A stretch of 64,000 bases of DNA from Bacillus shivajii (GCF_020519665.1 NZ_CP084703.1:124001-188000); one strand, 5' to 3'. Counted from the stretch's first letter, positions 19,140 to 33,620 are shown. Numbers and translations are program-made. The notes: generated from the letters alone by a model not told the origin.

Positions 19140-19736
19140 TTGTGTTAATGTTATTTAATGCGTATGAATATAAAGTTGAAAATGGGGCAAATATGCTTTT
19201 AAATTCAAGGTTAGTATGATGACTAGAGTTTAAAAAGTCAAGCCTTTGTTTTCTTATGCTATCATCTTTATCAAAAAAGATGATGGAAAAAATAGGTGAT
19301 GTGTATAAAAAGGGTGAATTTGGACAAACTATTAACGTCTTTTATGCTTTGACTAGGTAGAAGTCTTACAGGCCCTTTTTTTGTTTTTTACATAATGATT
19401 TACATCTAAATTGGTTGCTTCGATAAAGTGATTGCTTTATAGGCCGCCTGTTGAGAATGAATGAGCAGCTCGAGTATTTTATTCTATGAGCTCGAGGTTC
19501 ATTCATTCTCAAAAGCTTCACAATGAAAAGTGAAGTGACAAGCATTACGCTTGGCTGCGGTCCAAAAAAAGTGAGAATAGCAACCTTGTCTAGGGTGTTT
19601 TTCCTAAGAGGTAGAAAATAGCACATCACAAGTAAAAAAAGGCAATGCCTGAAAAAAGTGTATCAAAGAATGGCAAGTACAAATGGTATACCATTCTTAT
19701 GATGATAAAAACGTTAGTTTTTAAGGGGTGAATCAG
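19140..19736 (+). promoter_or_regulatory. Long structured rpoB leader region
   Basis: Almost 600 bases without a gene. Possible promoters are TTGAAA-17-TTAAAT (19176-19204) and TTGGAC-17-TATGCT (19320-19348); both are only moderate. Dyads include ATCATCTTT/AAAGATGAT (19261-19284), a large hairpin with 14 perfect pairs plus CTCGAG/CTCGAG (19451-19512), CAAGC/GCTTG (19539-19553), and AAGAATGG/CCATTCTT (19666-19698) that competes with palindrome AATGGTATACCATT (19682-19695). It probably holds a regulated 5' leader of rpoBC; the mechanism is unknown to me. Confidence 0.5.
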
Positions 19737-22700
19737 TTGACAGGTCAACTAGTTCAGTATGGACGCCACCGTCAGAGAAGGAGCTATGCCCGAATCAATG
19801 AAGTGTTGGATCTTCCAAACTTAATTGAGATTCAAACAGCTTCTTATCAATGGTTTCTTGATGAAGGTATTCGCGAGATGTTCGGAGACATCTCTCCAAT
19901 TGAAGATTTTACTGGTAATTTGGTGCTTGAGTTTATTGATTATAGCTTAGGGGAACCGAAATATTCAGTAGAAGATTCCAAAGAACGAGATGTAACGTAT
20001 TCGGCTCCGCTTCGTGTGAAGGTACGTCTCATTAATAAAGAGACAGGTGAAGTGAAAGAGCAAGAAGTGTTTATGGGAGATTTCCCTCTCATGACTGATA
20101 CGGGAACATTTGTCATTAATGGTGCAGAACGAGTAATTGTTTCTCAACTCGTCCGTTCACCAAGTGTTTATTACAGTGAGAAGATTGACAAAAACGGAAA
20201 GAAGGGCTTTACGACTACTGTAATCCCGAACCGTGGTGCATGGTTGGAATTAGAAACAGACGCAAAAGACGTCGTTTATGTTCGTATAGACCGCACGCGT
20301 AAAATCCCTGTCACTGTATTGTTACGTGCTCTTGGATTTGGTTCAGATCAAGAGATCATTGATCTATTAGGTGAAGATGAGTATTTACGTAACACGCTTG
20401 AAAAAGATAATACAGATGGCTCTGAAAAAGCGCTACTGGAAATCTACGAACGTCTTCGTCCTGGAGAGCCTCCAACAGTCGATAATGCAAAAAGTTTGTT
20501 AGAATCACGTTTCTTTGATCCGAAACGATATGATTTAGCGAATGTTGGTCGATATAAGATTAATAAAAAACTGCATATTAAAAACCGTCTTTTCAACCAA
20601 CGCCTAGCAGAAACACTTGTTGATCCTGACACAGGAGAAGTGTTAGCAGAAGAGGGTGCGTTGATCGATCGCAGATTATTAGATCGTTTACTTCCTTATT
20701 TAGAAAATAATGTCGGTTTTAAACATATCACTCTTCACGGTGGAGTGGTTGAAGATGAAGAAGTAGATCTTCAATCCGTCTTGATTCACCCTCCAAATGG
20801 TACAGAAGAGGATGAACCGATTCGCGTAATTGGTAATGGGGTTGTAGAGAAAGCAGTTAAAAATATCACTCCAGCTGATATTATTGCATCTATTAACTAC
20901 TTCTTTAACCTACTACACGGAGTAGGGAACACAGACGATATTGACCACTTAGGTAACCGTCGCCTTCGTAGTGTAGGGGAATTATTACAAAATCAATTCC
21001 GTATTGGTTTATCAAGAATGGAACGCGTTGTACGTGAGCGTATGTCCATTCAAGATGCAAATATGATTACTCCGCAGGCTCTAATTAATATTCGCCCTGT
21101 GATTGCGTCTATTAAAGAGTTTTTCGGAAGCTCTCAATTATCTCAATTTATGGACCAGACAAATCCATTAGCAGAATTGACGCATAAAAGACGTCTTTCA
21201 GCACTTGGACCTGGTGGTCTAACACGTGAACGTGCAGGGTTTGAAGTGCGAGACGTACACTACTCTCACTATGGTCGTATGTGTCCAATCGAAACGCCAG
21301 AGGGACCGAACATCGGGTTAATCAACTCGCTTTCTAGTTATGCGAAAGTGAACGAATTTGGCTTTATGGAAACACCATATCGTAAGGTAGACCATGAATC
21401 TGGAAGAGTAAGTCCGCAGTTTGATTACTTAACTGCAGACGAAGAAGATAATTATGTTGTAGCTCAGGCGAATGCGAAGTTAGATGAAAACGGGGCATTT
21501 GTTGATGAAAATATTATTTGTCGTTTCCGTGGTGAAAACATTATTGTTCCACGTGACCGAGTAGACTACATGGACGTATCTCCAAAGCAAGTTGTATCAG
21601 CTGCGACAGCATGTATTCCGTTCTTAGAAAATGACGACTCTAACCGTGCATTAATGGGAGCGAACATGCAACGTCAAGCCGTTCCGCTATTAGAGCCGGA
21701 ATCACCTCTTGTAGGTACTGGAATGGAATATGTTTCTGCTAAGGACTCTGGTGCAGCAGTCGTTTCGAAAACGAAGGGGCGCATAGAAAGAGTCTCAGGT
21801 AAATATGTACAACTTCGTAAGATTGAAGAAGTCGACGGAAAAGAAGTAGAAACAGATGTCGTACGCTACAATCTTCAAAAGTTTGAGCGTTCAAACCAAG
21901 GTACTTGCTATAATCAACGTCCGATTGTCAGTGAAGGGAACATCGTATCAAAAGGAGAAATCCTTGCTGACGGACCATCCATGGAAAAAGGTGAAATGGC
22001 CTTAGGACGTAACGTTATGGTTGGTTTCATGACTTGGGAAGGTTACAACTATGAGGATGCGATCATTTTAAGTGAACGCCTCGTAAAAGATGATGTATAT
22101 ACTTCAATTCATATTGAAGAGTATGAATCAGAAGCCCGCGATACTAAGTTAGGACCTGAAGAGATCACACGTGATATTCCAAACGTTGGTGAAGATGCAC
22201 TGAAGAACCTTGACGAACGTGGAATTATTCGAGTGGGTGCGGAAGTAAAAGACGGAGATATCCTTGTTGGTAAGGTAACACCTAAAGGGGTTACTGAGTT
22301 AACAGCAGAAGAGCGTCTATTACATGCGATTTTCGGGGAAAAGGCTCGTGAAGTACGAGATACATCACTACGTGCACCACATGGTGGAGACGGAATTGTC
22401 TTAGACGTTAAAGTCTTCAATCGTGAAGATGGCGATGAACTGCCTCCTGGAGTTAATCAATTAGTACGTGTTTATATCGTACAGAAAAGAAAGATTAACG
22501 AAGGTGACAAGATGGCTGGACGTCACGGTAACAAAGGTGTAATTTCTCGTATTTTACCAGAGGAAGATATGCCTTATTTACCAGATGGCACTCCAATCGA
22601 CATCATGTTAAACCCTCTTGGTGTACCATCACGTATGAACATCGGGCAAGTACTTGAGATGCACTTAGGAATGGCAGCGAGAAACTTAGGTATTCACGTA

Positions 22701-23279
22701 GCTAGTCCAGTATTTGATGGTGCTCGTGAAGAAGATGTATGGAGTACTCTTGATGAGGCAGGTATGGCACGCGATGGTAAAACCGTTTTATATGACGGAC
22801 GTACTGGAGAGCCATTCGATAACCGTGTGTCTGTTGGGATCATGTACATGATTAAACTTGCACACATGGTTGATGATAAGTTACATGCTCGTTCAACTGG
22901 ACCATACTCACTTGTTACTCAGCAGCCGTTAGGTGGTAAAGCACAGTTCGGGGGACAGCGTTTTGGTGAGATGGAGGTTTGGGCACTTGAAGCATATGGT
23001 GCAGCTTATACATTACAAGAGATTCTAACCGTTAAGTCCGATGATGTTGTTGGACGTGTGAAAACGTATGAAGCGATTGTAAAAGGTGAAAATGTACCTG
23101 AGCCAGGTGTACCAGAGTCATTCAAAGTTCTCATCAAGGAACTTCAAAGCTTAGGTATGGACGTGAAGATGCTATCAAGCAATGAAGAGGAAATAGAAAT
23201 GCTTGAACTTGATGATGAAGAAGAACAAGGGAATGACAAGTTGAATTTAAACCTTGAGTCCGGTGAATCAAACGGTTAA
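19737..23279 (+). CDS. rpoB: RNA polymerase beta subunit
   Basis: Catalytic core subunit, 1180 residues. The rifampicin pocket reads [20 protein letters not shown] followed by [14 protein letters not shown], the normal unmutated form. The active-site Lys/His stretch [13 protein letters not shown] and the C-terminal [20 protein letters not shown] are present. The start is TTG 19737 ([13 protein letters not shown]), 6 bases after AGGGGTG, as in B. subtilis; GTG 19728 lies within the ribosome site. The acidic C-terminal tail is shorter than in B. subtilis. rpoC begins 36 bases downstream. Confidence 0.98.
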   Translation: MTGQLVQYGRHRQRRSYARINEVLDLPNLIEIQTASYQWFLDEGIREMFGDISPIEDFTGNLVLEFIDYSLGEPKYSVEDSKERDVTYSAPLRVKVRLINKETGEVKEQEVFMGDFPLMTDTGTFVINGAERVIVSQLVRSPSVYYSEKIDKNGKKGFTTTVIPNRGAWLELETDAKDVVYVRIDRTRKIPVTVLLRALGFGSDQEIIDLLGEDEYLRNTLEKDNTDGSEKALLEIYERLRPGEPPTVDNAKSLLESRFFDPKRYDLANVGRYKINKKLHIKNRLFNQRLAETLVDPDTGEVLAEEGALIDRRLLDRLLPYLENNVGFKHITLHGGVVEDEEVDLQSVLIHPPNGTEEDEPIRVIGNGVVEKAVKNITPADIIASINYFFNLLHGVGNTDDIDHLGNRRLRSVGELLQNQFRIGLSRMERVVRERMSIQDANMITPQALINIRPVIASIKEFFGSSQLSQFMDQTNPLAELTHKRRLSALGPGGLTRERAGFEVRDVHYSHYGRMCPIETPEGPNIGLINSLSSYAKVNEFGFMETPYRKVDHESGRVSPQFDYLTADEEDNYVVAQANAKLDENGAFVDENIICRFRGENIIVPRDRVDYMDVSPKQVVSAATACIPFLENDDSNRALMGANMQRQAVPLLEPESPLVGTGMEYVSAKDSGAAVVSKTKGRIERVSGKYVQLRKIEEVDGKEVETDVVRYNLQKFERSNQGTCYNQRPIVSEGNIVSKGEILADGPSMEKGEMALGRNVMVGFMTWEGYNYEDAIILSERLVKDDVYTSIHIEEYESEARDTKLGPEEITRDIPNVGEDALKNLDERGIIRVGAEVKDGDILVGKVTPKGVTELTAEERLLHAIFGEKAREVRDTSLRAPHGGDGIVLDVKVFNREDGDELPPGVNQLVRVYIVQKRKINEGDKMAGRHGNKGVISRILPEEDMPYLPDGTPIDIMLNPLGVPSRMNIGQVLEMHLGMAARNLGIHVASPVFDGAREEDVWSTLDEAGMARDGKTVLYDGRTGEPFDNRVSVGIMYMIKLAHMVDDKLHARSTGPYSLVTQQPLGGKAQFGGQRFGEMEVWALEAYGAAYTLQEILTVKSDDVVGRVKTYEAIVKGENVPEPGVPESFKVLIKELQSLGMDVKMLSSNEEEIEMLELDDEEEQGNDKLNLNLESGESNG

Positions 23280-23315
23280 TGGGAGAACTTGAATGCTGAA
23301 AGGGAGGTTAGCCCC

Positions 23316-26300
23316 TTGATAGATGTGAATAACTTTGAGTATATGAAAATTGGTCTTGCATCTCCGGACAAGATTCGCTCTTGGTCTAGAGGTGAAGTGA
23401 AAAAACCAGAGACCATTAACTATCGTACGTTAAAGCCTGAAAAAGATGGATTGTTTTGTGAACGTATTTTTGGACCGCAAAAAGACTGGGAATGTCATTG
23501 TGGGAAGTATAAGCGAGTACGCTACAAAGGTGTCGTTTGTGATCGTTGTGGTGTAGAGGTAACTCGCGCAAAAGTACGCCGTGAGCGAATGGGGCACATT
23601 GAATTAGCTGCCCCGGTCTCTCATATTTGGTACTTCAAAGGGATCCCAAGTCGTATGGGTCTTGTCTTAGACATGTCTCCGCGTTCTCTTGAGGAAGTTA
23701 TTTATTTCGCTTCCTATGTAGTAACCGATACTGGGGATACACCATTAGAACTTAAACAACTTCTTTCAGAAAAAGAATATCGTACGTATCGTGAAAAATA
23801 CGGTCGTTCCTTTACAGCCCAAATGGGGGCAGAGGCGATCCGTAAATTGTTACAAGATATAGACTTAGATAAAGAAGTAAATATGTTGAAAGAAGAGCTC
23901 GTTACAGCTCAAGGTCAACGTCGAACTCGTGCTATCAAACGACTAGAAGTGCTAGAGGCATTCCGTAATTCAGGGAACAACCCGGCATGGATGATCATGG
24001 ATGTTTTACCAGTCATTCCACCAGAATTACGTCCAATGGTTCAATTAGATGGTGGAAGATTCGCGACGTCTGACTTAAACGACTTATATCGTCGTGTGAT
24101 TAACCGAAACAATCGATTAAAGCGCCTATTAGATCTTGGGGCACCAAGCATTATCGTTCAAAACGAAAAGCGTATGCTTCAAGAAGCTGTTGATGCTTTA
24201 ATTGATAACGGGCGACGCGGTCGTCCTGTAACAGGACCGGGTAACCGTCCGCTAAAATCTCTTTCTCATATGCTGAAGGGGAAACAAGGTCGTTTCCGTC
24301 AAAACTTACTTGGTAAACGTGTAGACTACTCTGGTCGTTCTGTTATCGTGGTAGGACCACACTTGAAGATGTATCAATGTGGTTTACCTAAAGAAATGGC
24401 ACTTGAATTATTTAAACCTTTTGTAATGAAAGAGCTTGTTAGCAAAGGTTTAGCTCACAATATTAAGAGTGCAAAACGTAAAGTTGAGCGAGTGCAACCG
24501 GAAGTTTGGGATGTATTAGAAGAAGTCATTAAAGAACATCCGGTCCTTTTAAACCGTGCGCCAACGTTACACAGACTAGGGATTCAAGCATTTGAACCGA
24601 CATTAGTAGAAGGTCGTGCGATTAAGCTTCACCCACTCGTATGTACTGCTTATAACGCAGACTTTGACGGTGACCAAATGGCGGTGCACGTTCCATTATC
24701 TGCAGAAGCCCAAGCAGAGTCTCGTTTACTTATGCTTGCAGCTCAAAACATCTTAAACCCTAAAGACGGTAAACCAGTTGTTACGCCGTCTCAAGATATG
24801 GTATTAGGAAACTACTACTTAACTCTTGAGCGTAAAGGGGCAATTGGAGAAGGTAACATTTACAAAGATGCAGACGAAGCACTTACTGCGTATCGAAATG
24901 GACATGTCCACCTTCATACGAGAGTGGCTATCCCTGTTGGATCTCTTGGGAAAACGAACTTCAAGGAAGAACACGAAGGTAAATTACTCCTAACTTCCGT
25001 AGGGAAAATTATTTTTAATGAAATTCTCCCAGGATCGTTTCCATATGTAAATGAACCAACTGCAACAAACTTAGAGATTGAAACACCTGATAAATACATT
25101 GTTCCATCTGGCACAGATGTTAAAAAAGAATACGAAAACAGAGATGTTGTCGCACCATTTAAGAAAGGTTTCTTAGGTGACATTATCGCTGAAGTATTTA
25201 AGAAATTTAAAGTATCTCAAACGTCTGTCATGCTTGATAAGATGAAGGATCTAGGTTTCCACTACTCCACAAAAGCCGGTATTACAATCGGTGTATCTGA
25301 CATTGTTGTATTGAAGGATAAGCAAGAAATCCTTGACGATGCAGAGAAAAAAGTGGACCGTGTCGTAAAGCAGTTCCGACGAGGTTTAATTACTGAAGAG
25401 GAACGTTATGACAAAGTCATCGAAGTGTGGAGTGCAGCAAAAGACGAGATCCAAAATCGATTAATGGGAACACTTGAAGATACGAACCCAATCTTTATGA
25501 TGAGTGATTCCGGAGCTCGTGGTAACGCATCAAACTTTACGCAACTTGCTGGTATGCGTGGTCTGATGGCGAATCCGTCTGGTCGTATTATTGAACTTCC
25601 AATCAAATCAAGTTTCCGTGAAGGTTTAACAGTACTTGAGTACTTTATCTCTACGCACGGTGCGCGTAAAGGTCTAGCCGATACAGCCTTGAAGACTGCC
25701 GATTCAGGTTACTTAACACGTCGTCTTGTAGATGTTGCACAAGATGTGATCGTTCGTGAAGATGACTGCGGTACAGATCGTGGACTAAAGGTTGCGGCAA
25801 TTACTGAAGGTACAGAAGTAATTGAACCGTTATACGACCGCCTTGTTGGTCGTGTGGCGTTTAATACAATTAAGCATCCTGAGACAGGTGAAGTATTAGT
25901 AGAAAAAGATGTTGAAATGGATGAAGATTCTGCTAAAGTCGTAGAAGATGCAGGAGTAGAGTCTGTTGTCATTCGTTCGGCATTTACTTGTGATACTAAA
26001 CATGGCGTTTGTAAAAGATGTTATGGTCGAAACTTAGCAACAGGTGCTGAAGTTGAGGTTGGAGAAGCGGTTGGTATCATTGCTGCTCAATCAATTGGTG
26101 AACCAGGTACTCAGTTAACAATGCGTACATTCCATACAGGTGGGGTAGCAGGAGATGATATTACCCAAGGTTTACCGCGTATCCAGGAACTGTTTGAAGC
26201 ACGTAACCCGAAAGGTCAGGCTGTTATTTCAGAGATCGAAGGGGCAGTTAGCGACATTAAAGAAGTAAATGAAAAGAAAGAAATTGTCGTACAAGGTGAA

Positions 26301-26927
26301 ATTGAAACACGTAACTACGTTGCGCCATACGGTGCTAGAATGAAAGTAGAAGTTGGCGATCAAGTGAAACCAGGTCAAGAACTTACAGAAGGTTCAATTG
26401 ACCCTAAAGAATTACTTTTAGTTTCTGGTGTACAAGGTGTACAAGAATATCTCTTACGCGAGGTACAAAAAGTTTATCGTATGCAAGGGGTAGAAATCGG
26501 AGATAAACACGTAGAGGTTATGGTACGTCAAATGCTTCGAAAGATCCGTGTTGTCGATGCTGGAGATACAGAAGTATTACCAGGATCCCTTGTTGAAGTG
26601 CATCAATTCAATGAAGCGAACAAAGATATTCTATTGCGTGGAGGTACTCCGGCAATGGGAACTCCTGTCTTACTCGGTATTACAAAAGCATCCCTTGAGA
26701 CAGATTCATTCTTATCTGCTGCTTCTTTCCAAGAAACGACACGAGTTCTTACTGATGCAGCTATCAAAGGTAAGAGAGACGAACTTGTCGGCTTGAAAGA
26801 AAACGTCATTATCGGTAAACTTGTTCCTGCAGGAACAGGAATGCAACGATATCGCAAGATCACTTCAACGAATGTTGAAGAGGAAGCGACAGATGAAATG
26901 GTAGAAGAAGTATCTATTCAAGAATAA
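23316..26927 (+). CDS. rpoC: RNA polymerase beta' subunit
   Basis: Holds the active-site magnesium: NADFDGD around residue 450. The N-terminal zinc site is CHCGKYK plus CDRCG, and the second zinc site [13 protein letters not shown] lies in the C-terminal half. The trigger-loop region [11 protein letters not shown] is present. 1203 residues compares with 1199 in B. subtilis. The start is TTG 23316 ([13 protein letters not shown]) with GGGAGGT 8 bases upstream; ATG 23289 has no ribosome site and would add nine residues not seen in orthologues. No terminator follows; the str promoter begins directly after the stop. Confidence 0.98.
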   Translation: MIDVNNFEYMKIGLASPDKIRSWSRGEVKKPETINYRTLKPEKDGLFCERIFGPQKDWECHCGKYKRVRYKGVVCDRCGVEVTRAKVRRERMGHIELAAPVSHIWYFKGIPSRMGLVLDMSPRSLEEVIYFASYVVTDTGDTPLELKQLLSEKEYRTYREKYGRSFTAQMGAEAIRKLLQDIDLDKEVNMLKEELVTAQGQRRTRAIKRLEVLEAFRNSGNNPAWMIMDVLPVIPPELRPMVQLDGGRFATSDLNDLYRRVINRNNRLKRLLDLGAPSIIVQNEKRMLQEAVDALIDNGRRGRPVTGPGNRPLKSLSHMLKGKQGRFRQNLLGKRVDYSGRSVIVVGPHLKMYQCGLPKEMALELFKPFVMKELVSKGLAHNIKSAKRKVERVQPEVWDVLEEVIKEHPVLLNRAPTLHRLGIQAFEPTLVEGRAIKLHPLVCTAYNADFDGDQMAVHVPLSAEAQAESRLLMLAAQNILNPKDGKPVVTPSQDMVLGNYYLTLERKGAIGEGNIYKDADEALTAYRNGHVHLHTRVAIPVGSLGKTNFKEEHEGKLLLTSVGKIIFNEILPGSFPYVNEPTATNLEIETPDKYIVPSGTDVKKEYENRDVVAPFKKGFLGDIIAEVFKKFKVSQTSVMLDKMKDLGFHYSTKAGITIGVSDIVVLKDKQEILDDAEKKVDRVVKQFRRGLITEEERYDKVIEVWSAAKDEIQNRLMGTLEDTNPIFMMSDSGARGNASNFTQLAGMRGLMANPSGRIIELPIKSSFREGLTVLEYFISTHGARKGLADTALKTADSGYLTRRLVDVAQDVIVREDDCGTDRGLKVAAITEGTEVIEPLYDRLVGRVAFNTIKHPETGEVLVEKDVEMDEDSAKVVEDAGVESVVIRSAFTCDTKHGVCKRCYGRNLATGAEVEVGEAVGIIAAQSIGEPGTQLTMRTFHTGGVAGDDITQGLPRIQELFEARNPKGQAVISEIEGAVSDIKEVNEKKEIVVQGEIETRNYVAPYGARMKVEVGDQVKPGQELTEGSIDPKELLLVSGVQGVQEYLLREVQKVYRMQGVEIGDKHVEVMVRQMLRKIRVVDAGDTEVLPGSLVEVHQFNEANKDILLRGGTPAMGTPVLLGITKASLETDSFLSAASFQETTRVLTDAAIKGKRDELVGLKENVIIGKLVPAGTGMQRYRKITSTNVEEEATDEMVEEVSIQE

Positions 26928-26940
26928 ATGCAAATTAATG

Positions 26941-26969
26941 TTGACACGCGTTGATTACGATGGTAATAT
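26941..26969 (+). promoter_or_regulatory. str operon promoter
   Basis: TTGACA (26941-26946), 17 bases, TAATAT (26964-26969), with TGG giving an extended -10. One of the best promoters in the window, 42 bases upstream of the L7Ae-like gene. Confidence 0.88.
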
Positions 26970-27010
26970 ATCAAAGTGTGCCAAACACCTGATGCTTTGG
27001 AGGATGAAAA

Positions 27011-27259
27011 ATGTCTTATGAAAAAGTAGACCAGGCAAACGAAAAAGTCGTCGGCACGAAACAGACGCTTAAAGCACTGGAAAATCAACAGGTTATAGAG
27101 CTGGTCGTTGCAGAAGATGCAGATCCGAAGGTTTTGCATAAAGCAGTGAAACTAGCCGAATCACAAGGTATTCCAATTATTAATGTCGATTCTATGAAAA
27201 AGCTTGGAAAAGCTTGTGGAATTGATGTGAATGCAGCGATTGTTGCCTTGAAAAAGTAA
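27011..27259 (+). CDS. ybxF: L7Ae-family K-turn-binding protein YbxF
   Basis: 82-residue L7Ae/L30e/S12e/Gadd45 fold. B. subtilis YbxF binds kink-turn RNA, including riboswitch K-turns in vitro; its in vivo role is unclear. [20 protein letters not shown] followed by [20 protein letters not shown] matches the family. GGAGGATG lies before the ATG. It leads the str operon ahead of rpsL, a conserved Firmicute arrangement. Confidence 0.93.
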   Translation: MSYEKVDQANEKVVGTKQTLKALENQQVIELVVAEDADPKVLHKAVKLAESQGIPIINVDSMKKLGKACGIDVNAAIVALKK

Positions 27260-27263
27260 AAAT

Positions 27264-27308
27264 AAGTTTTTGCCTATTGGCCTTCCTTTAGGCAAAAACT
27301 TTCCTTTT
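27264..27308 (+). terminator. Terminator-like hairpin between ybxF and rpsL
   Basis: AAGTTTTTGCCTA (27264-27276) pairs perfectly with TAGGCAAAAACTT (27289-27301) around a 12-base loop, then TTCCTTTT. The weak T tract suggests partial termination or a stabilising hairpin. Confidence 0.6.
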
Positions 27309-27354
27309 ACACAATTATGAACCACCTGGACCAGTGGGCTTAAATAAATCATAG

Positions 27355-27786
<432 letters not shown>

Positions 27787-27837
27787 TGCGTCAATCATGC
27801 GCTAAAAATTAATGATTTCGTGAAAGGAGGGAACCTT

Positions 27838-28308
27838 ATGCCTCGTAAAGGACCTGTACCTCGCAGAGATGTATTACCTGATCCGATTTACAACTCAAAG
27901 TTAGTAACTCGCTTAATCAACCGTATTATGGTTGACGGTAAAAGAGGTAAAGCACAAACTATTCTTTATAAAGCATTTGAACTAGTACAAGAACGTACTG
28001 GTAATGACCCACAAGAAGTATTCGAACAAGCGTTAAAAAACATTATGCCAGTTCTTGAAGTTAAAGCTCGCCGTGTTGGTGGTGCTAACTATCAAGTACC
28101 GATCGAAGTTAAACCTGATCGTCGTACGACTTTAGGACTTCGTTGGTTAGTGAGCTACGCTCGCCTTCGTGGTGAAAAAACGATGGAAGAGCGTCTTGCA
28201 AATGAAATTATGGACGCAGCGAATAACACGGGTGCAGCTGTGAAGAAGCGTGAAGACACTCACCGCATGGCTGAAGCAAACAAAGCATTTGCTCATTATC
28301 GCTGGTAA
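27838..28308 (+). CDS. rpsG: 30S ribosomal protein S7
   Basis: Organises assembly of the 30S head and contacts E-site tRNA and mRNA. 156 residues; [20 protein letters not shown] at the N-terminus and [13 protein letters not shown] are conserved. ATG 27838 follows AAAGGAGGGAACC at good spacing. A 141-base gap with short dyads (CCCTTAG/CTAAGGG at 28319-28347) separates it from fusA. Confidence 0.97.
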   Translation: MPRKGPVPRRDVLPDPIYNSKLVTRLINRIMVDGKRGKAQTILYKAFELVQERTGNDPQEVFEQALKNIMPVLEVKARRVGGANYQVPIEVKPDRRTTLGLRWLVSYARLRGEKTMEERLANEIMDAANNTGAAVKKREDTHRMAEANKAFAHYRW

Positions 28309-28449
28309 GTAATATACTCCCTTAGCTCCACCTTAGGAAACTAAGGGTGAATATACAGCCGGGGGAAGAGTGAAGGAGGGGATTCCCTTCCTTTAACTAC
28401 ATACCCTGAAATAAAATAACATCTTCACTAAGGAAGGAGAAATTGACCA

Positions 28450-30531
28450 ATGGGAAGAGAGTTCTCCTTGGAAAAAACACGTAATATCGGTATCATGGCA
28501 CACATCGATGCCGGTAAAACGACAGCAACGGAAAGAGTTCTTTTCTACACTGGGCGTATCCATAAAATCGGTGAAACACACGAAGGTGCTTCTCAAATGG
28601 ACTGGATGGAGCAGGAACAAGAGCGTGGTATTACAATCACATCTGCTGCGACAACAGCTCAATGGAAAGAACACCGTATTAATATCATCGATACACCTGG
28701 ACACGTAGACTTCACTGTAGAAGTTGAGCGTTCTTTACGTGTACTTGACGGTGCAGTTGCAGTACTCGATGCTCAATCTGGTGTAGAGCCACAAACTGAA
28801 ACAGTTTGGCGCCAAGCAACAACGTACCATGTACCACGAATTGTTTTCGTAAACAAAATGGACAAGATCGGTGCAGATTTCATTTATTCATTAAGCACAT
28901 TGCATGACCGCCTCGGTGCGAACGCAGCTGCGATTCAGTTACCAATCGGTGCTGAAGATGACTTCGAAGGTATTATTGATCTTGTTGACATGCAAGCTTA
29001 CTTCTATATGGATGACTTAGGAACTCGTAGTGAAGCACGTGAAATTCCTGAAGAGTATAAAGCTCAAGCGGAAGAGTATCGTGAGAAACTAGTTGAAGCA
29101 GTTTCTGAGCTTGATGAAGAGCTTATGATGAAGTACCTAGAAGGTGAAGAAATTACTGTCGATGAGCTAAAAGCGGCGATTCGTAAAGGTACTTGTAATG
29201 TTGAATTTTACCCAGTTCTTTGTGGTTCAGCATTCAAAAACAAAGGTGTTCAACTAATGATTGACGCAGTAATCGACTACTTACCGTCACCATTAGATGT
29301 ACCTGCAATTCAAGGTCACGTTCCTGGAAACGAAGAAGAAACTATTGAGCGTAAAGCGGATGACAACGAGCCATTCTCAGCATTGGCATTTAAAGTTGCA
29401 ACTGACCCTTACGTTGGTAAGCTTACTTTCTTCCGTGTTTACTCAGGTACAGTTAATGCTGGTTCTTATGTTAAGAACGCAACGAAAAACAAGCGTGAAA
29501 GAATGGGACGTATCCTACAAATGCACGCGAACCACCGTGAAGAGATCCCAACATGTTTTGCTGGAGATATCGCTGGCGGTGTAGGTTTAAAAGATACTTC
29601 TACTGGTGATACTCTATGTGATGAAAAGGATCTTGTTATTCTTGAGTCTATGGAATTCCCAGAGCCTGTTATCTCATTATCTGTTGAGCCAAAATCTAAG
29701 GCTGACCAAGATAAAATGGGTATTGCACTTGCAAAGCTGGCTGAAGAAGACCCTACATTCCAAACGCATACTGATGAAGAAACAGGTCAAACAATCATCG
29801 CTGGTATGGGTGAACTTCACCTTGACATCATCGTTGACCGTTTGAAACGTGAATTCAAAGTTGAAGCGAATGTTGGTGCTCCTCAAGTATCATATCGTGA
29901 ATCAATTCGCCAAGCTGCTCAATGTGAAGGTAAATTCGTACGTCAATCCGGTGGTCGTGGACAATACGGTCACGTATGGGTAGAGTTTACTCCAAACGAA
30001 GAGGGCGCAGGATTTGAATTTGAAGATGCGATTGTTGGTGGTGTTGTTCCACGTGAATACATCCCATCAGTAGGTCAAGGTCTTGAACAAGCTCTAGAAA
30101 ACGGTATGATCGCAGGATATCCTGTAATCGACGTTAAAGCTAAGCTTTATGATGGATCTTACCACGATGTTGACTCTAACGAGATGGCATTTAAAGTAGC
30201 AGCATCTCTTGCAGTTAAAGAAGCTGTGAAAAAATGTAACCCAGTTCTTCTAGAGCCGGTTATGAAAGTAGAAGTAGTAGTTCCAGAGGAATACATGGGA
30301 GATATCATGGGTGACGTAACTTCTCGTCGTGGACGTGTAGAAGGTATGGAAGCTCGTGGTAACGCACAAATCGTTAAAGCGATGGTGCCACTTTCTGAAA
30401 TGTTTGGTTACGCGACTTCTCTTCGTTCAAACACGCAAGGTCGTGGCCAATACACAATGCACTTTGATCACTATGAAGAAGTACCAAAGAGCATTTCAGA
30501 AGAAATTATTAAAAAACAATCAGGACAATAA
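28450..30531 (+). CDS. fusA: Elongation factor G
   Basis: Translocase GTPase, 693 residues. G1 is AHIDAGKTT (about 17-25), G3 DTPGHVDF and G4 NKMD; domain IV carries [14 protein letters not shown] full-length ordinary EF-G with no sign of a fusidic acid resistance paralogue. GGAAGGAG precedes the ATG. tuf follows 121 bases downstream in the same direction. Confidence 0.98.
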   Translation: MGREFSLEKTRNIGIMAHIDAGKTTATERVLFYTGRIHKIGETHEGASQMDWMEQEQERGITITSAATTAQWKEHRINIIDTPGHVDFTVEVERSLRVLDGAVAVLDAQSGVEPQTETVWRQATTYHVPRIVFVNKMDKIGADFIYSLSTLHDRLGANAAAIQLPIGAEDDFEGIIDLVDMQAYFYMDDLGTRSEAREIPEEYKAQAEEYREKLVEAVSELDEELMMKYLEGEEITVDELKAAIRKGTCNVEFYPVLCGSAFKNKGVQLMIDAVIDYLPSPLDVPAIQGHVPGNEEETIERKADDNEPFSALAFKVATDPYVGKLTFFRVYSGTVNAGSYVKNATKNKRERMGRILQMHANHREEIPTCFAGDIAGGVGLKDTSTGDTLCDEKDLVILESMEFPEPVISLSVEPKSKADQDKMGIALAKLAEEDPTFQTHTDEETGQTIIAGMGELHLDIIVDRLKREFKVEANVGAPQVSYRESIRQAAQCEGKFVRQSGGRGQYGHVWVEFTPNEEGAGFEFEDAIVGGVVPREYIPSVGQGLEQALENGMIAGYPVIDVKAKLYDGSYHDVDSNEMAFKVAASLAVKEAVKKCNPVLLEPVMKVEVVVPEEYMGDIMGDVTSRRGRVEGMEARGNAQIVKAMVPLSEMFGYATSLRSNTQGRGQYTMHFDHYEEVPKSISEEIIKKQSGQ

Positions 30532-30652
30532 ACAAGAATTATTGTCTCTGTAGTTAATTTGTTGTAAGCTAAGAAAGGTGATTAGACAAACCTAAATCAT
30601 CTTACTACTAAATAAAAAAATTATACTTTCTTAATTTAAGGAGGATTTCAAA

Positions 30653-31843
<1,191 letters not shown>

Positions 31844-31855
31844 TTGACATCTATG

Positions 31856-31890
31856 AAAGACCCCAGGACATCGTCCTAGGGTCTTTTTTT
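31856..31890 (+). terminator. Terminator after tuf
   Basis: AAAGACCC-C-AGGAC against GTCCT-A-GGGTCTTT with an ATC loop and a long T run; closes the str operon. Confidence 0.95.
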
Positions 31891-32380
31891 TAATAGGAGA
31901 AATTTTTAAAGTCATGATTAATAGTTATTCTATCGGCACTAAAGCAATGGCAATAACTACATTTCATATATATGGCCTTTTAAAACCAAGCAAAGCGAAG
32001 CTAGAACCGATGTCGCGCTTGTGCCAGATGGTGCAAATGTTTTACAAAAGTGAGTCGCATAATTAACAGTGAGCTTTTACAGAGTGATAATTAAAAATGT
32101 CATAGTTTTTAGAAGTCGAGATCGAGAAATATTAAATATAATAAAAAGTTATGGTAGGGGTTAATTGATCTGGTTACTTTAAAAAACTTATGTTATATAG
32201 TAGAAACTCGTTTTTCTTTATATCTTATACCATGAAATTCAGATTAAAATGATCGGTGATATCAAGTACTCCGGCAAATAAGAATAATCTAAAGGTATAA
32301 TATTTAAATCCCAATCCACGAATGCTTTTTTATCTGCCAACAATTTCTAATATTAATTGTGATATTTCACCCATAAGTGG

Positions 32381-32409
32381 TTGAAAAGAATATACAGTCT
32401 ATGTATAAT
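32381..32409 (+). promoter_or_regulatory. S10 operon promoter, upstream copy
   Basis: TTGAAA (32381-32386), 17 bases, TATAAT (32404-32409). A consensus -10 with good spacing, about 205 bases before rpsJ. Confidence 0.75.
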
Positions 32410-32448
32410 AGGAAAAGTGTGGCCGGATACTTTATTTATAAAAAAAAC

Positions 32449-32477
32449 TTGCATAATATCTTGGTTTTTAGTATAAT
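32449..32477 (+). promoter_or_regulatory. S10 operon promoter, proximal copy
   Basis: TTGCAT (32449-32454), 17 bases, TATAAT (32472-32477). It should drive the S10-spc-alpha supercluster from a leader of about 130 bases. Confidence 0.82.
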
Positions 32478-32572
32478 GTTTAATGTTGGTCACTGACAGG
32501 CTATGAATTGGAAGGTTGCTGACACACCCGGCCCCTTTGCCATGGCAGGTGGTCAGGATAAATTTCCGATGA

Positions 32573-32923
<351 letters not shown>

Positions 32924-32961
32924 TACATTTTAATGTAATGAAATTATAGGAGGTGTGACTC

Positions 32962-33594
32962 ATGACCAAAGGAATCTTAGGTAAGAAACTAGGCATGACT
33001 CAAATCTTTGCTGAAAACGGTGAGGTTGTACCTGTAACTGTTGTTGAAGCAGCTGACAACGTTGTCCTTCAAAAGAAAACAGTTGAGAGTGATGGCTACG
33101 AAGCAATCCAAATTGGTTTTGCTGACCAAAAAGAAAACAACCAAAACAAACCAGCAAAAGGTCATGCAGCAAAAGCGAAGACAAACCCTAAGCGCTTCGT
33201 TAAAGAAATCCGTGATATTAATCTTGCGGATTATGAAATTGGTCAAGAAGTCAAAGTAGATACATTTGCAGAAGGAGACGTTGTAGACGTTACTGGAACG
33301 TCTAAAGGGAAAGGTTTTGCTGGTGCAATCAAGCGTCACAACCAATCTCGCGGTCCAATGTCTCACGGTTCTCGCTATCACCGTCGTCCTGGTGCGATGG
33401 GACCTGTTGATCCGAACCACGTTCGTAAAGGTAAACTATTACCTGGACGCATGGGTGGAGAACAAGTTACTATCCAAAACCTTGAAATCGTACGTGTAGA
33501 TACAGAGCGCAATTTACTACTAGTAAAAGGAAACGTACCTGGAGCGAAGAAGAGCTACGTTTCTGTAACATCTGCAGTTAAATCTGCTGAATAA
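32962..33594 (+). CDS. rplC: 50S ribosomal protein L3
   Basis: Early assembly protein whose long loop reaches the peptidyl transferase centre. 210 residues; [20 protein letters not shown] at the start and [17 protein letters not shown] in the loop are characteristic. AGGAGGTGTGACTC precedes the ATG. 26 bases separate it from rplD. Confidence 0.97.
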   Translation: MTKGILGKKLGMTQIFAENGEVVPVTVVEAADNVVLQKKTVESDGYEAIQIGFADQKENNQNKPAKGHAAKAKTNPKRFVKEIRDINLADYEIGQEVKVDTFAEGDVVDVTGTSKGKGFAGAIKRHNQSRGPMSHGSRYHRRPGAMGPVDPNHVRKGKLLPGRMGGEQVTIQNLEIVRVDTERNLLLVKGNVPGAKKSYVSVTSAVKSAE

Positions 33595-33620
33595 GATTGA
33601 ACAGGAAAGGAGGAGCCCAG

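Noticed and set aside
19366-19629. 87-codon minus-strand frame in the rpoB leader
   Set aside because: No ribosome site, no recognisable protein, and it spans the large inverted repeat, which explains the open frame better as structured leader DNA.
23289-23315. ATG 23289 as the rpoC start
   Set aside because: It has no ribosome site; TTG 23316 has GGGAGGT at proper spacing and gives the family N-terminus.
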